From NCBI RefSeq assembly GCF_900116345.1, contig NZ_FPAH01000010.1, forward strand, positions 26,421-90,420: a stretch of 64,000 bases of DNA. The letters are read 5' to 3'. The stretch comes from Succinivibrio dextrinosolvens (GTDB taxonomy: Bacteria > Pseudomonadota > Gammaproteobacteria > Enterobacterales > Succinivibrionaceae). The notes beneath the pieces are model-generated. The model was not told the DNA's origin. It saw only the letters and a program-made list of their open reading frames with translations, and made no database searches. Position 1 is the stretch's first letter. Each line of letters begins with the position of its first letter. The translations under genes were made by a program, and so were the position numbers. This document shows, one piece after another, positions 45,322-55,751 of the stretch.

Positions 45322-46287
45322 ATGAGCATTAAGACAATCTATCTTGCAGGCGGATGTTTCTGGGGGGTATCCGAGTACTATTCAAGAATTGACGGAGTCA
45401 AATCATCAAAGAGCGGTTATGCCAATTCAAAAGTTGAAAATCCAAGCTACAAGGAAGTAAAAACCGGCAATACCGGAGCTGCCGAAACAGTAGAGGTAGT
45501 CTATGACACCGACAAAGTCTCCCTTAAGACTCTATTAACCCAGTTCTTTAAGATTATCGATCCTGTAGCGGTAAATCACCAGGGAGAGGATTTTGGAACT
45601 CAGTACAGAACCGGCATATTCTACACAGATGAGTCTGATTTAAATATCATCCGACAGACTGTTGACTATGAACAGCGCAAATACGAGGAACAGTTTGCCT
45701 TAGAGATTAAACCTCTTGAGAACTTCTTTGAGGCAGAGGAATACCATCAGGACTACCTCAAGAAAAATCCTGAAGGCTACTGTCACGTAGATTTTCTATC
45801 CCTTTCTGATTTGAAGGCAGACAACAGCCGCTTTATTGATCAGGATAAATATACTGTTGAAAAGCGTGAGATTCTTAAGGAAAAACTCACTGAAGAAGCT
45901 TATGAGATCACTCAGAAAAGCGCAACTGAAAAGCCTTTTACTGGAGAGTATGACAGACATTTTGAAAAAGGAATCTATGTGGATGTAATCACCGGAGCGC
46001 CACTTTTCAAGTCCACTGACAAATATGAATCAGGCTGTGGATGGCCAGCCTTCAGTGCTCCAATCAATCAGTCAGTAGTATCCCTGCATCACGATGAGAG
46101 CGATAACCGTCAGCGAATTGAAGTACGCAGTAAAACCAGCAATGCCCATCTGGGACATTTCTTTACTGACGGACCAAAGGATAAAGGCGGAATCAGATTC
46201 TGTATCAACAGTGCAGCCTTAAGATTCATTCCTTACGACAGAATGGATGAGGAAGGCTATGCTGAATTCAAGGCTCTTGTTGAATAA
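45322..46287 (+). CDS. msrAB: Fused methionine sulfoxide reductase MsrA-MsrB
   Basis: A two-domain repair enzyme that reduces both S- and R-methionine sulfoxide. Residues 1-160 are MsrA, with the catalytic Cys12 in AGGCFWGVSEYY and the conserved IDPVAVNHQGEDFGTQYRTG. Residues 185-321 are MsrB, with YESGCGWPAFSAP, SNAHLGHFFTDGP and the catalytic Cys294 in GGIRFCINSAALRF. The MsrB zinc CxxC pairs are absent, as in other fused forms. There is no signal peptide, so it works in the cytoplasm. Neighbouring metQ makes a methionine recovery unit. Confidence 0.95.
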   Translation: MSIKTIYLAGGCFWGVSEYYSRIDGVKSSKSGYANSKVENPSYKEVKTGNTGAAETVEVVYDTDKVSLKTLLTQFFKIIDPVAVNHQGEDFGTQYRTGIFYTDESDLNIIRQTVDYEQRKYEEQFALEIKPLENFFEAEEYHQDYLKKNPEGYCHVDFLSLSDLKADNSRFIDQDKYTVEKREILKEKLTEEAYEITQKSATEKPFTGEYDRHFEKGIYVDVITGAPLFKSTDKYESGCGWPAFSAPINQSVVSLHHDESDNRQRIEVRSKTSNAHLGHFFTDGPKDKGGIRFCINSAALRFIPYDRMDEEGYAEFKALVE

Positions 46288-46319
46288 CCTAATTCTCTGA
46301 TTTTAAAGAGATTCCCTCC

Positions 46320-46377
46320 CTGATACTACGGTATCAGTTTTATTCAGATCTGTCGGTATCATCAGGCAGATCTGAAT
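46320..46377 (+). terminator. Double hairpin after msrAB
   Basis: The first stem, CTGATAC / GTATCAG with loop TACG (46320-46337), is followed by TTTTATT and should terminate msrAB. A second perfect 11-base stem, ATTCAGATCTG / CAGATCTGAAT (46342-46377), follows at once. The loop of the second repeats CGGTATCA from the first. Confidence 0.7.
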
Positions 46378-46516
46378 TTCTGTCTGTCACTCTGCACCAT
46401 CCTCTGACATCATCCTCAATGATATCTTCCCACTAAGTCTTGGAGTATAGGATTATCTGTTTATCAAGAAAATCAAATTACAATCTGAACCTTCATGGTT
46501 CATAAGGCAGAACAAA

Positions 46517-47758
46517 GTGAAAGAATCTTCCTACATGATTATCATTCCCAAGCATGAAGAGGACATGCATGATCCTAAAAAACCTCTTGAGAACTTAATG
46601 CAGAGTGAGGATATCCAGATTAAGGATATCAATACGGATGAGGAAAGAGGCCTGATTCTGACTCTGAAAATCGATGATAATGTCTACGAGGTCGACCTCG
46701 ATCCTACTGAAGTTGAAATTCCCGAGATGGTAAGACCGGCCCATGCCTTCTCAGAGGAAGAGCTTAAACAGATTGATGAAGCCAGAATGGGACTTGGTGT
46801 CAGCATGGATTTCAAAGGCAGCAGTACACAATGTTTCTATGATCAGATCCGTATCATCAACGCCATGTTTCCAGATGAAATTCTTGCAGTTATGGACTGC
46901 CCTGCTGAAAAGCTCTTATCCGGTAAATGGGTATCCTTTGCAGCAAAGTCAAAAACCCTCCCTTCCCCAAGATATCTCTTTACCGTACAGGCAGTATCAA
47001 ACGGAGATGATGAGCTCTGGCTGCACACCCACGGATTAAGACGCTGCGGACTTTATGAGCTGGAAATTCTCTGCTCAAGCAGGGATAAATACGAGGATCA
47101 TTACCGTATTATCGAAACCTTTGCCTTCAGAATGCTCGATGATGATGAAAGAATTGAACCAGGTGAGGCAGTATTCATTGGACAGGCAGCGGATATGTAT
47201 CTGGTATGTACCGCAGTTGACTGGAGGGAGGCTCTGAAATACTACCCTAAAGCTACCGTCGGAACAGAGGAGGATCGAGCTGAGGATGAGGACAACTATC
47301 ACAGCGAGGATACCTACGTGCTGATGATGTATATGGGACCAGATGATGCAGAGGCAAAAGAATATACTCCAATTCAGGAGTTTGATCCTTACCTTGAACA
47401 GAATCCGATGTTCATGATCTCCAATGAGGAAACAAAACGCATGAGCGATCTTGCCATTGAGAGACTTCCTTATTTATTCAAGGCAGCAGAGGACAAGGAG
47501 AATGTCATCATTGTCAAAATCGCCCTGCAGAAAGACGAAGAATTCATTGAGGAAGACTCGGAGAAAGAGCATATCTGGTTTGAGCTTAAGGAGATTAAGA
47601 AGGATTCTATTGTAGCCGAGCTTACTCAGGAAGCCTACTACGTTAAAGGCATAAAGGAAGGAGATATCGGCACCTATCCATTTGAGGCTATTACAGACTG
47701 GGAAATCTTCTCCAAAGGAAACTGTATCACCCCGGATGATGTCTACCGTTTAGCTTAG
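46517..47758 (+). CDS. DUF4026/DUF2314-like protein of unknown function
   Basis: A 413-residue cytoplasmic, strongly acidic protein. The pattern suggests an N-terminal DUF4026-type region (MIIIPKHEEDMHDP, GLILTLKIDDNVYEVDLDPT, AFSEEELKQIDEA) and a C-terminal DUF2314-type domain (KEHIWFELKEIKKDSIVAEL, EGDIGTYPFEAITDWEIFS). I recall these families mainly in Firmicutes and as uncharacterised proteins, so this is low-certainty. The start is GTG with AAGG nine bases upstream; the ATG at 46535 is an alternative. It is a single gene between two terminators. Confidence 0.6.
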   Translation: MKESSYMIIIPKHEEDMHDPKKPLENLMQSEDIQIKDINTDEERGLILTLKIDDNVYEVDLDPTEVEIPEMVRPAHAFSEEELKQIDEARMGLGVSMDFKGSSTQCFYDQIRIINAMFPDEILAVMDCPAEKLLSGKWVSFAAKSKTLPSPRYLFTVQAVSNGDDELWLHTHGLRRCGLYELEILCSSRDKYEDHYRIIETFAFRMLDDDERIEPGEAVFIGQAADMYLVCTAVDWREALKYYPKATVGTEEDRAEDEDNYHSEDTYVLMMYMGPDDAEAKEYTPIQEFDPYLEQNPMFMISNEETKRMSDLAIERLPYLFKAAEDKENVIIVKIALQKDEEFIEEDSEKEHIWFELKEIKKDSIVAELTQEAYYVKGIKEGDIGTYPFEAITDWEIFSKGNCITPDDVYRLA

Positions 47759-47782
47759 ACAAAATAGAGTTTACAGAAAAAG

Positions 47783-47834
47783 AAAAGCTCATTTCCCAAC
47801 CTATGTCAAAGTGAAAAAAAGGAAATGAGCTTTT
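47783..47834. terminator. Bidirectional terminator between the DUF4026-like gene and gltD
   Basis: AAAAGCTCATTTCC and GGAAATGAGCTTTT form a perfect 14-base stem with a 24-base loop, between convergent genes. Confidence 0.85.
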
Positions 47835-47848
47835 ACCTGAGAGGACTC

Positions 47849-49297
47849 TTATTTTCTTAAGAAGGCATTTACTGACTCAGCACATCTTCTGCCTTCAGCT
47901 ATGGCATATACCACTAAAGACTGACCCTTGCGGCCGTCGCCTGCGGCAAATACCTTAGGGTTGCTGGTTCTGTAGGCATCCTCACCTTCGGTTTTAGCCA
48001 GAATGTTACCTCTCTGATCGGTTTCTAAACTAAACTCCTTAACCAGAGAGGCTGATGGATGAGCATAGCCCATAGCAATCAGAACAACATCCGCATCAAT
48101 GGAGGATTCAGTACCATCGATACCCTCAAACTTGCGGGGAGCGGTCCATTTAACCTTGTTAACCTTTACTGACTTAACCTTGCCCTTGCCGTTAAACTCA
48201 AGAGTGTTGGTTGAGAACAGACGGGTACAGCCCTCCTCATGAGAACTTGAGGTACGCTTGATACGTCTCCAGTCCGGCCAGGCCATGGTGATATCAACGC
48301 TCTCAGGCAGTTCCTCATGGTAGTCAAGCTGGGTTACAGACTTTGCTCCCTTTCTGATGGATACACCGATGCAGTCTGAGGCAGTTTCACCACCACCGAT
48401 TACAACCACATTCTTGCCGTTAACATCTATAGGATTTACACAGTCACCGTTGTTCTCACGGTTCTGAGCGATTAGAAAATCCAGAGCAAAATGAATGCCC
48501 TTAAGCTCACGGCCAGGGATCTTCAGATCACGAGGAGTCTCTGAACCAGGAGCTAAAACCACAGCATCATACTGCTCTAAAAGCTCAGAGCCTCTGATTT
48601 CAGTTACAGAGTCATTGTGAACACCGTTCTCAAGCTCTTTAATTGAACCCACCATGGAACTGGTTCTAAAGACAATACCTTCCTGCTCTAAAAGAGCAAT
48701 ACGTCTGTCCAGCACGTCCTTAGGCAGCTTGAAATCAGGAATACCGTAACGCAGCAGACCGCCAATCTTGTTCATCTTCTCAAAGACCACCACGTCATGG
48801 CCATAGCGGTTCAGCTGCTGAGCTGCAGCTAAGGCGGCAGGGCCAGAGCCTACAACAGCAACTTTCTTGCCGCTGCGCTCACTTATAGTCTGAGCTCTTA
48901 CATAGCCATGCTCAAAGGCATATTCTGCAATCTTGCGCTCTACTGATTTGATACCCACAGGATCTCTGTGGATACCTAAAGTACAGCCCTCCTCACACAG
49001 AGCAGGACAGATTCTGCCGGTGATCTCAGGGAAATTGTTGGTTGAGGATAAAACGGTGTAAGCCTTTTTGTATTCACCCTCACAGACAAAATCATTGAAA
49101 TCAGGCATATCGTTATGCAGCGGACACTCATGCATACAGAAAGGAATGCCGCAGTCCATGCAGCGGCCTGCCTGGATTTTTGCCTTGTCATCAGGAAGAG
49201 TTCCGTAGATTTCACAGAAGCTCTTCACACGTTCCTCTACAGGAACATGAGGCATGTCAACACGGGCAAACTCTATAAAGCCTCTAACAAAACCCAT
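47849..49297 (-). CDS. gltD: Glutamate synthase small subunit
   Basis: The beta subunit of NADPH-GOGAT passes electrons from NADPH through FAD and iron-sulfur clusters to GltB. The 482-residue product has the N-terminal cysteine clusters (GRCMDCGIPFCMHECPLHND and GRICPALCEEGC), an FAD-binding GSGPAALAAAQQLNRYG, an NADPH site VVIGGGETASDCIG and a C-terminal FAD motif VFAAGDGRKGQSLVVYAIAEG. Its ATG follows the gltB stop immediately; the ribosome-binding site GGAGG lies inside the end of gltB. It is the last gene of a likely glnA-gltB-gltD operon. Confidence 0.97.
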   Translation of the reverse strand: MGFVRGFIEFARVDMPHVPVEERVKSFCEIYGTLPDDKAKIQAGRCMDCGIPFCMHECPLHNDMPDFNDFVCEGEYKKAYTVLSSTNNFPEITGRICPALCEEGCTLGIHRDPVGIKSVERKIAEYAFEHGYVRAQTISERSGKKVAVVGSGPAALAAAQQLNRYGHDVVVFEKMNKIGGLLRYGIPDFKLPKDVLDRRIALLEQEGIVFRTSSMVGSIKELENGVHNDSVTEIRGSELLEQYDAVVLAPGSETPRDLKIPGRELKGIHFALDFLIAQNRENNGDCVNPIDVNGKNVVVIGGGETASDCIGVSIRKGAKSVTQLDYHEELPESVDITMAWPDWRRIKRTSSSHEEGCTRLFSTNTLEFNGKGKVKSVKVNKVKWTAPRKFEGIDGTESSIDADVVLIAMGYAHPSASLVKEFSLETDQRGNILAKTEGEDAYRTSNPKVFAAGDGRKGQSLVVYAIAEGRRCAESVNAFLRK

Positions 49298-52200
49298 TTA
49301 CTTTACCTCCTTTAAAGACTTTAAGGCATTCATGTATTCATGAGGGAATACCTTTACGAAGTTGCCAAGTTCCAAAGAGAAATTCTCCAGAATCTTCTTG
49401 GCAATCCTGCTTGAGGTATTATTCAGATGATTTTTCAGTAAATCCTTAATAATCACCTCATCAGACAGGTTCTTATGCAGAGGAATCAATGGATCAGCCT
49501 TATCGGCGGTTACAACGTTCTCAACATCAAAATCACCGTTGGCAAGCTTTGATCTGAACTCATGGTCAGGATCATACACATAGGCAATACCACCGGTCAT
49601 ACCGGCACCGAAGTTACGTCCCGTTCTGCCCAGTACCATTACGGTACCGCCGGTCATATATTCACAGCCGTGGTCGCCGCAGCCTTCACAGACGGCATCC
49701 ACACCGGAATTACGAACCGCGAATCTCTCACCCAGAACACCGCTGAAGAAGGCCTTACCTGAGGTTGCACCGTAAAGACAGGTGTTACCGGCGATAATGT
49801 TCTTCTGAGGATCACCCTCAAAGGAGCTGCTCTTAAAGACACTGATGATACCGCCTGAAAGTCCCTTGCCCACATAGTCATTGGCAGTACCGCACAGACT
49901 TAAGGACACGCCCTTCTTGAGGAAGGCACCGAAGGACTGACCGGCAATACCCTTGAGCCTGTAGGAGATAAATCCATCTTCAAGCTCCTTCTTAGAAGCA
50001 CTTACAAGACCTGAGGTATAGGTACCAAAGGAGCGGTTGGTGTTGCCAATTGAGCTTTCAATGGTAACCGCCTCACCTTTAGACAGGGCTGCCTCAACCT
50101 TAGCCTCAAACTTCTTGTCTAAGGCTGAATCGATATCGTGCTGCTGAGATATTACATGATGCAGCTTATCCTGAGCCTTTGGATCAACATAGAAGATCTT
50201 CTCAAAGGACAGGTTGCGTGCCTTTTCAAACTCGTCAGTATCCTTTTTCTGCAGCAGTTCTGCATGACCAACCAGATCATCAAGCTTTCTGAAGCCCAGT
50301 TCTGCTAAAAGCTCACGAACCTCACGGGCTACGAAATGGAAATAGTTCTCAAGATGCTCCGGTCTGCCGATAAACTGTTTACGCAGCAGCGGATCCTGTG
50401 TTGCAATACCGGTAGGACAGGTATTCTTCTGGCACTTTCTCATGATGGTGCAGCCCATACATACCAGTGGAGCTGTACCAAAACCGAACTCGTCAGCACC
50501 TAACAGAGCGCCGATGATGACATCACGTCCGGTCTTGATCTGACCGTCAACCTGCAGCTTAACTCTTGAACGCAGTCTGTTCATAACCAGAGTCTGCTGA
50601 ACATCGGCAAGACCGATTTCCCAGGCAGATCCGGCATACTTTACAGATGAGGCAGGAGCCGCACCGGTACCGCCGTCATGACCGGAGATTACGATATGGT
50701 CAGCCTTACACTTGGCCACACCGGCAGCCACTGTGCCGATACCCACCTCGGATACCAGCTTAACTGAAATATCCGCCTTGGTATTGGCAAGTTTCAGATC
50801 AAAGATCAGCTGAGCAAGATCCTCAATTGAGTAAATATCATGATGAGGAGGAGGTGAAATCAGACCGATGCCAGGCAGAGAGTGACGCAGCTTACCGATA
50901 TAAGGAGAAACCTTATGGCCTGGCAGCTGACCGCCTTCACCAGGTTTTGCTCCCTGAGCAAGCTTAATCTGAATAAGCTCAGCTCCTGACAGATAATCAG
51001 TGGTTACACCGAAACGGCCTGAAGCAACCTGTCTGGTCTTTGAACGAAGAGAATCTCCCTTGTGCAGAGGGATATCAACCACAATATCATCACCAAGAAT
51101 AGCCTTGGTTGAGGTATCTGAGTCAATAACTGTGTCACGTCTAGGATCCTCACCGCCTTCACCGCTGTTGGACATGGCGCCAAGACGGTTCATGGCGATT
51201 GCCATGGTGGTGTGGGCTTCAGTTGAGATAGCTCCAATAGACATTGCAGAGCAGGCAAAGTGATGGATAATGCTCTCCTCACTTTCAACCTCACTGATAT
51301 CAATCGGATTGGTATTCTTGAAGCTGAACAGACCGCGCAGTGTCATAAGACGCTTACTCTGATCGTTGATAATCTGAGCATACTTCCTGTATTCCTCATA
51401 ATCACCTGAGCGTACTGAACGCTGCAGATGAACCACAGCCTCAGGAGTCCACATATGTTCCTGACCGTCATATCTCCAGTTAAGCTCACCGCCCTGATCT
51501 AAGGAATCATCGTGAATTGCATCCTTTTCAAAGGCTTTTCTGTGGATTTTAACTGCTTCATCAGCAATATCGAACAGATTTACGCCCTCAATTGGACTTG
51601 GAGTGTTCTTGAAGTATTTATCAACAAACTCTGAGGACAGACCGACTGCTTCAAAGATCTGGGCACCGATATAGGACATATAGGTGGAAATACCCATCTT
51701 TGACATGGTCTTGTAAAGACCTTTATCAATTGCGTGAATGTAGTTGTCCACAAAGAGTTCGGACTGTTTTGCATCCTTGCCCAGGGAAGCTACAACATTC
51801 AGTGCAACATATGGATGAACAGCCTCGGCGCCGTAGCCTCCCAGTAACGCAAAATGATGAACTGTTCTGGCTGAACCTGTTTCAACCACAAGACCGGTGC
51901 TAGTTCTAAGTCCCTTTTCAACCAGACACTGATGAACAGCTGAGGTTGCAAGCAGAGCAGGAATAGCCAGACGCTGACGGCTTACATTTCTGTCGGATAG
52001 GATCAGAATGTTGTTGCCAGTCTTAACCGCATCCACAGCTGCAGCTCTGATGGAGGCCAGTCTTGCCTCAATACCGTTCTTGCCCCAGGAAACCGGATAG
52101 GTGATATCAAGTTCCACACTTCTGAACTTGTTACCGGTGAACTTACCGATATTTCTGATCTTCTCGATTTCCTGACTGTTTAGAATAGGCTGATCAACCT

Positions 52201-53884
52201 CCAGTCTTACAGGAGGATTGTTATCCATGATATTCAGAAGATCCGGACGAGGTCCGATGAAGGAAACCAAGGATGTAACCATCTCCTCACGGATAGGATC
52301 AATTGCAGGATTGGTAACCTGAGCGAATAGCTGTCTGAAATAATCATAGAAGCAGCTTGGCTTTGAGGAAAGAATTGCCAGAGGGGCATCATTACCCATG
52401 GAAACCACTGGTTCCTGACCTGAAATTGCCTTGGTCTTCAACAATCTTTCCACATCCTCACGGGTGTAGCCAAACACACGCATCAGATCCTTGTTATTAA
52501 GCTTTAATGACTCGGTAACAGGCTTTTCCTTAATGTCGGTAAGTCTGATTCTGACCTTGTCAGTCCACTCCTGATATGGTCTTGCAGTGGCAATCAGATT
52601 CTTAATCTCATTGTCACCAATGATTCTTCCCTGCTCCATATCAATCAGAAGCATACGGCCAGGCTCCAGTCTTAAATGGCTGGCGATACGGGATTCGTCA
52701 ATGTTCAGAGTACCCTCTTCAGAGGCAAGGATAACCATGTCATCCTTGGTTACAATGTACCTTGCAGGTCTTAATCCGTTGCGATCCAAAGTTGCTCCGA
52801 TCTGACGGCCATCAGTGAATACAACTGCTGCAGGACCATCCCATGGCTCCATCATAGCAGCATAGTATTCATAGAATGCCTTGAGATTACGATCCATCAG
52901 ACGGTCTTTCTCCCAGGCTGATGGAATCATCATCATGGCAGCCTGAGCCAGTGAATAGCCAGACATAGTCAGAAGCTCAAAGACATTGTCAAAGGAGGCA
53001 GAATCTGACTGGCCCTGGAAAATTAAAGGCCAGAGCTTTTCTAAATCCTTACCGAAAACAGGTGACGAAATATTCTTCTCACGAGCTCTGATCCAGTTGA
53101 AGTTGCCTCTTAGGGTGTTGATTTCACCATTATGAGCAATCATTCTGAAAGGATGTGCCAGAGCCCACTGTGGGAAGGTATTGGTTGAGAAGCGCTGATG
53201 AATCATGGACACAGCACTTACACAACGGCTGTCAGAGAGGTCCTTATAGTAGACACCCACCTGATTTGCCAGAAGCTGTCCCTTGTAGACGATGGTACGG
53301 GCAGAGAAGGAGGAAATATAGAACTCCTTGCAGTGCTTTAAGTTCAGATTGGCAATTGCAATTGATGAGCTCTTTCTGATGACATAAAGCTTTCGCTCTA
53401 AGGCATCAGTTACCAGAATATCTGGAGAATGGCCCACAAAGATCTGTCTTATGACAGGCTCTTTCTGTCTTACAACCGGAGACATCGGAATGTCCTTGTT
53501 TACAGGAACATCACGCCAGCCTAAGATAATCTGACCTTCAGCCAGAATAGCTCTTTCAATTTCCTCTTCACAGGCATGTCTTGAAGCCTCTTCCTGAGGC
53601 AGGAAGACCATGCCCACACCATACTCACCGCAAGGAGGCAGGATAATGCCTCGGCTTGCCATGTCGTCACGATACAGTTTATCTGGAAGCTGAATCAGGA
53701 TACCTGCGCCGTCCCCCTGCAGAGGATCAGCTCCAACTGCGCCTCTGTGGGTTAGATTTTTCAGAATCTCAAGTCCCTGACTAACAATGCTATGAGATTT
53801 CTGACCTTTAATGTTGGCGATAAAACCAACACCGCAGGCATCATGTTCATACTCACTTCTGTATAATCCTGGATTTGCTTCCAT
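49298..53884 (-). CDS. gltB: Glutamate synthase large subunit
   Basis: GltB makes two glutamates from glutamine and 2-oxoglutarate. The 1528-residue product has a short propeptide cut before Cys17 (EHDACGVGFIANI), the nucleophile of the N-terminal glutaminase. A central domain follows, then the FMN/2-oxoglutarate domain (PGEGGQLPGHKVSPYIGKLR, ISGHDGGTGAAPASS), the 3Fe-4S cysteines in CMGCTIMRKCQKNTCPTG and the C-terminal beta-helix (TGGTVMVLGRTGRNFGAGMT). It starts 64 bases downstream of glnA with no terminator between, suggesting co-transcription of GS and GOGAT. Confidence 0.98.
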   Translation of the reverse strand: MEANPGLYRSEYEHDACGVGFIANIKGQKSHSIVSQGLEILKNLTHRGAVGADPLQGDGAGILIQLPDKLYRDDMASRGIILPPCGEYGVGMVFLPQEEASRHACEEEIERAILAEGQIILGWRDVPVNKDIPMSPVVRQKEPVIRQIFVGHSPDILVTDALERKLYVIRKSSSIAIANLNLKHCKEFYISSFSARTIVYKGQLLANQVGVYYKDLSDSRCVSAVSMIHQRFSTNTFPQWALAHPFRMIAHNGEINTLRGNFNWIRAREKNISSPVFGKDLEKLWPLIFQGQSDSASFDNVFELLTMSGYSLAQAAMMMIPSAWEKDRLMDRNLKAFYEYYAAMMEPWDGPAAVVFTDGRQIGATLDRNGLRPARYIVTKDDMVILASEEGTLNIDESRIASHLRLEPGRMLLIDMEQGRIIGDNEIKNLIATARPYQEWTDKVRIRLTDIKEKPVTESLKLNNKDLMRVFGYTREDVERLLKTKAISGQEPVVSMGNDAPLAILSSKPSCFYDYFRQLFAQVTNPAIDPIREEMVTSLVSFIGPRPDLLNIMDNNPPVRLEVDQPILNSQEIEKIRNIGKFTGNKFRSVELDITYPVSWGKNGIEARLASIRAAAVDAVKTGNNILILSDRNVSRQRLAIPALLATSAVHQCLVEKGLRTSTGLVVETGSARTVHHFALLGGYGAEAVHPYVALNVVASLGKDAKQSELFVDNYIHAIDKGLYKTMSKMGISTYMSYIGAQIFEAVGLSSEFVDKYFKNTPSPIEGVNLFDIADEAVKIHRKAFEKDAIHDDSLDQGGELNWRYDGQEHMWTPEAVVHLQRSVRSGDYEEYRKYAQIINDQSKRLMTLRGLFSFKNTNPIDISEVESEESIIHHFACSAMSIGAISTEAHTTMAIAMNRLGAMSNSGEGGEDPRRDTVIDSDTSTKAILGDDIVVDIPLHKGDSLRSKTRQVASGRFGVTTDYLSGAELIQIKLAQGAKPGEGGQLPGHKVSPYIGKLRHSLPGIGLISPPPHHDIYSIEDLAQLIFDLKLANTKADISVKLVSEVGIGTVAAGVAKCKADHIVISGHDGGTGAAPASSVKYAGSAWEIGLADVQQTLVMNRLRSRVKLQVDGQIKTGRDVIIGALLGADEFGFGTAPLVCMGCTIMRKCQKNTCPTGIATQDPLLRKQFIGRPEHLENYFHFVAREVRELLAELGFRKLDDLVGHAELLQKKDTDEFEKARNLSFEKIFYVDPKAQDKLHHVISQQHDIDSALDKKFEAKVEAALSKGEAVTIESSIGNTNRSFGTYTSGLVSASKKELEDGFISYRLKGIAGQSFGAFLKKGVSLSLCGTANDYVGKGLSGGIISVFKSSSFEGDPQKNIIAGNTCLYGATSGKAFFSGVLGERFAVRNSGVDAVCEGCGDHGCEYMTGGTVMVLGRTGRNFGAGMTGGIAYVYDPDHEFRSKLANGDFDVENVVTADKADPLIPLHKNLSDEVIIKDLLKNHLNNTSSRIAKKILENFSLELGNFVKVFPHEYMNALKSLKEVK

Positions 53885-53948
53885 TTGTCACCTATTTTGG
53901 GTAATACATAAAAAATATTATTGTTATTTATAAGTTAGATGCTTCAGC

Positions 53949-55358
53949 TTACAGGCTGTAGTAAAGTTCAAACTCAGCTGGATGTGGAGTTGAACGTACT
54001 CTGGTATCCTCAGCACGCTTTAATTCGATATAAGAATCAATCAGATCCTGAGTAAATACACCGCCTTCAGTTAAGAAGTCATGATCTGCAGCCAGAGCCT
54101 TTAGAGCCTCTTCAAGTGAAGTACATACCTGAGGAATGTTTGCAGCCTCCTCTGGAGGTAGATCGTACAGGTTCTTATCAATAGCATCACCAGGGTTGAT
54201 CTTGTTGCGGATACCGTCGATACCTGCCATCAGCATTGCTGAGAAGGCCAGATATGGGTTGGCGGTGCAGTCTGGGAAACGAACCTCAATGTGGGCTGCC
54301 TTAGGATTGATTGAGTAAGGAATACGGATTGAAGCTGAACGGTTAGCAGCAGAGTAAGCAAGCATTAAAGGAGCCTCGAAGCCAGGAACCAGTCTCTTGT
54401 AGGAGTTGGTTGATGGGTTGGTGAAGGCATTTAGGGCCTTAGCGTGCTTGATAATACCGCCGATATACCATAGAGCTGTCTGTGACAGTCCGCCGTACAG
54501 GTTGCCGGCAAATACGTTCTCACCGTTCTTGAAGATTGACTGATGGCAGTGCATGCCTGAACCGTTATCTCCGTAGATTGGCTTTGGCATGAAGGTAGCG
54601 GTCTTGCCGTACTTGAAGGCAACGTTCTGAACTACATACTTGTAAATCTGAACCTCATCAGCCTTCTTGGTTAGAGAGTTGAACTGAGTTGCAATCTCGT
54701 TCTGACCTGAAGTTGCCACCTCATGGTGATGAGCTTCCAGAACAAGGCCCATCTGCTTCATGATCTTACACATTGCAGAACGGATATCCTGTGAAGAATC
54801 AACAGGAGGAACAGGGAAGTAGCCCCCCTTAACTGCAGGACGATAGCCCTTGTTGCCACCCTCATATTCGGTTGCACTGTTCCATGCTGCCTCAACGTCA
54901 TCTATAGAAACAAATGAACCTGAAATATCTGACTTGAAGCGAACATCATCGAACAGGAAGAACTCTGGTTCTGGACCGAAGTAAGCGGCATCACCGATTT
55001 CAGTTGACTTTAAGAAGGTCTCTGCACGCTTTGCTACAGAACGAGGGTCACGGTCATAACCGGTCAGAGTTTCAGTATCCAGAATATCACAGCGGATAAT
55101 CAGGGTTGGATCAGCGTAGAAAGGGTCAAGCTGAACTGTTTCAATATCAGGCATCAGAATCATGTCTGACTTGTCGATACCTCTCCAGCCGGCAATTGAT
55201 GAACCATCGAACATCTTGCCCTGAACAAAGAATTTTTCAGTTACACAATCGATAGGCAGAGTAATATGCTGTTCCTTACCCTTGGTATCGGTAAATCTTA
55301 AATCTGCAAATTCAACGTCATGCTCGTCAATAAGAGACTGTACTGCTTTAAAATCCAT
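53949..55358 (-). CDS. glnA: Glutamine synthetase type I
   Basis: GlnA makes glutamine from glutamate, ammonia and ATP. I start it at the ATG at 55358 ([20 protein letters not shown], 469 residues), with GGAG seven bases upstream; this equals the E. coli length. Motifs are [51 protein letters not shown] and the adenylylation site region near the C-terminus ([13 protein letters not shown] after [10 protein letters not shown], which holds the Tyr). GS is therefore probably under adenylylation control. NtrC-like sequence lies upstream. Confidence 0.98.
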   Translation of the reverse strand: MDFKAVQSLIDEHDVEFADLRFTDTKGKEQHITLPIDCVTEKFFVQGKMFDGSSIAGWRGIDKSDMILMPDIETVQLDPFYADPTLIIRCDILDTETLTGYDRDPRSVAKRAETFLKSTEIGDAAYFGPEPEFFLFDDVRFKSDISGSFVSIDDVEAAWNSATEYEGGNKGYRPAVKGGYFPVPPVDSSQDIRSAMCKIMKQMGLVLEAHHHEVATSGQNEIATQFNSLTKKADEVQIYKYVVQNVAFKYGKTATFMPKPIYGDNGSGMHCHQSIFKNGENVFAGNLYGGLSQTALWYIGGIIKHAKALNAFTNPSTNSYKRLVPGFEAPLMLAYSAANRSASIRIPYSINPKAAHIEVRFPDCTANPYLAFSAMLMAGIDGIRNKINPGDAIDKNLYDLPPEEAANIPQVCTSLEEALKALAADHDFLTEGGVFTQDLIDSYIELKRAEDTRVRSTPHPAEFELYYSL

Positions 55359-55452
55359 TTTTGACTCCATTAAAAATCAAATCACTAAACACACGATAAG
55401 TTAGTGTGATTGTGAAATGTAAATGTGACATAGTCAAAAGAAAACTTTAATT

Positions 55453-55469
55453 TGCACTATTTTAGTAGA
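55453..55469. promoter_or_regulatory. NtrC-like site upstream of glnA
   Basis: TGCACTATTTTAGTAGA matches the NtrC dyad TGCAC-N7-GTGCA in the left half and the inner TA...TA bases, with two mismatches in the right half. It lies about 100 bases upstream of the glnA start, a usual distance for NtrC control of glnA. Assignment is by eye. Confidence 0.4.
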
Positions 55470-55693
55470 CATAAATATACGAATGTTTTATTTTTGTGCA
55501 TTTTAAAGGGATATCATTGTATATCAACAAGTTAACAGCTTATTACAAGCAGATATTTAGAACTGGCAGAGGATTTCTTCGGAAGGTTTAATACTGAAAA
55601 GAGGCTTAATACAGCCTTATAATGCTATTTCTGAATTATTACGAGGAGAGTTTTAGGATAATTAAGAATACAGATTTGCACCTAATTAAAGCA

Positions 55694-55724
55694 CAAAACA
55701 TGCAGTATTAAACTGCATGTTTTG
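55694..55724 (-). terminator. Hairpin after dapF-dapL
   Basis: CAAAACATGCAG and CTGCATGTTTTG form a perfect 12-base stem with a 7-base loop, 28 bases beyond the dapL stop. On the minus strand the stem ends in TTTTG, a modest T-run. Confidence 0.75.
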
Positions 55725-55726
55725 AA

Positions 55727-55743
55727 TTAACCAAAATAGTGCT
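55727..55743. promoter_or_regulatory. NtrC-like site at the end of dapL
   Basis: TTAACCAAAATAGTGCT fits TGCACCA-N3-TAGTGCT with two mismatches in the left half. It is a weak candidate, 370 bases upstream of glnA. Confidence 0.25.
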
Positions 55744-55751
55744 TATAGAAA

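Larger units (their letters stand above)
55359..55751. other. Gap between glnA and dapL
   Basis: A 393-base AT-rich region upstream of glnA and downstream of dapL (both minus strand). It contains two NtrC-like dyads (55453-55469 and 55727-55743) and one strong hairpin (55694-55724). I could not identify a convincing sigma54 promoter (TGGCAC-N5-TTGC) on the minus strand. No open frame of interest. Confidence 0.5.

Noticed and set aside
55371..55500. Sigma54 promoter of glnA
   Set aside because: No TGGCAC-N5-TTGC sequence was found on the minus strand in this interval.
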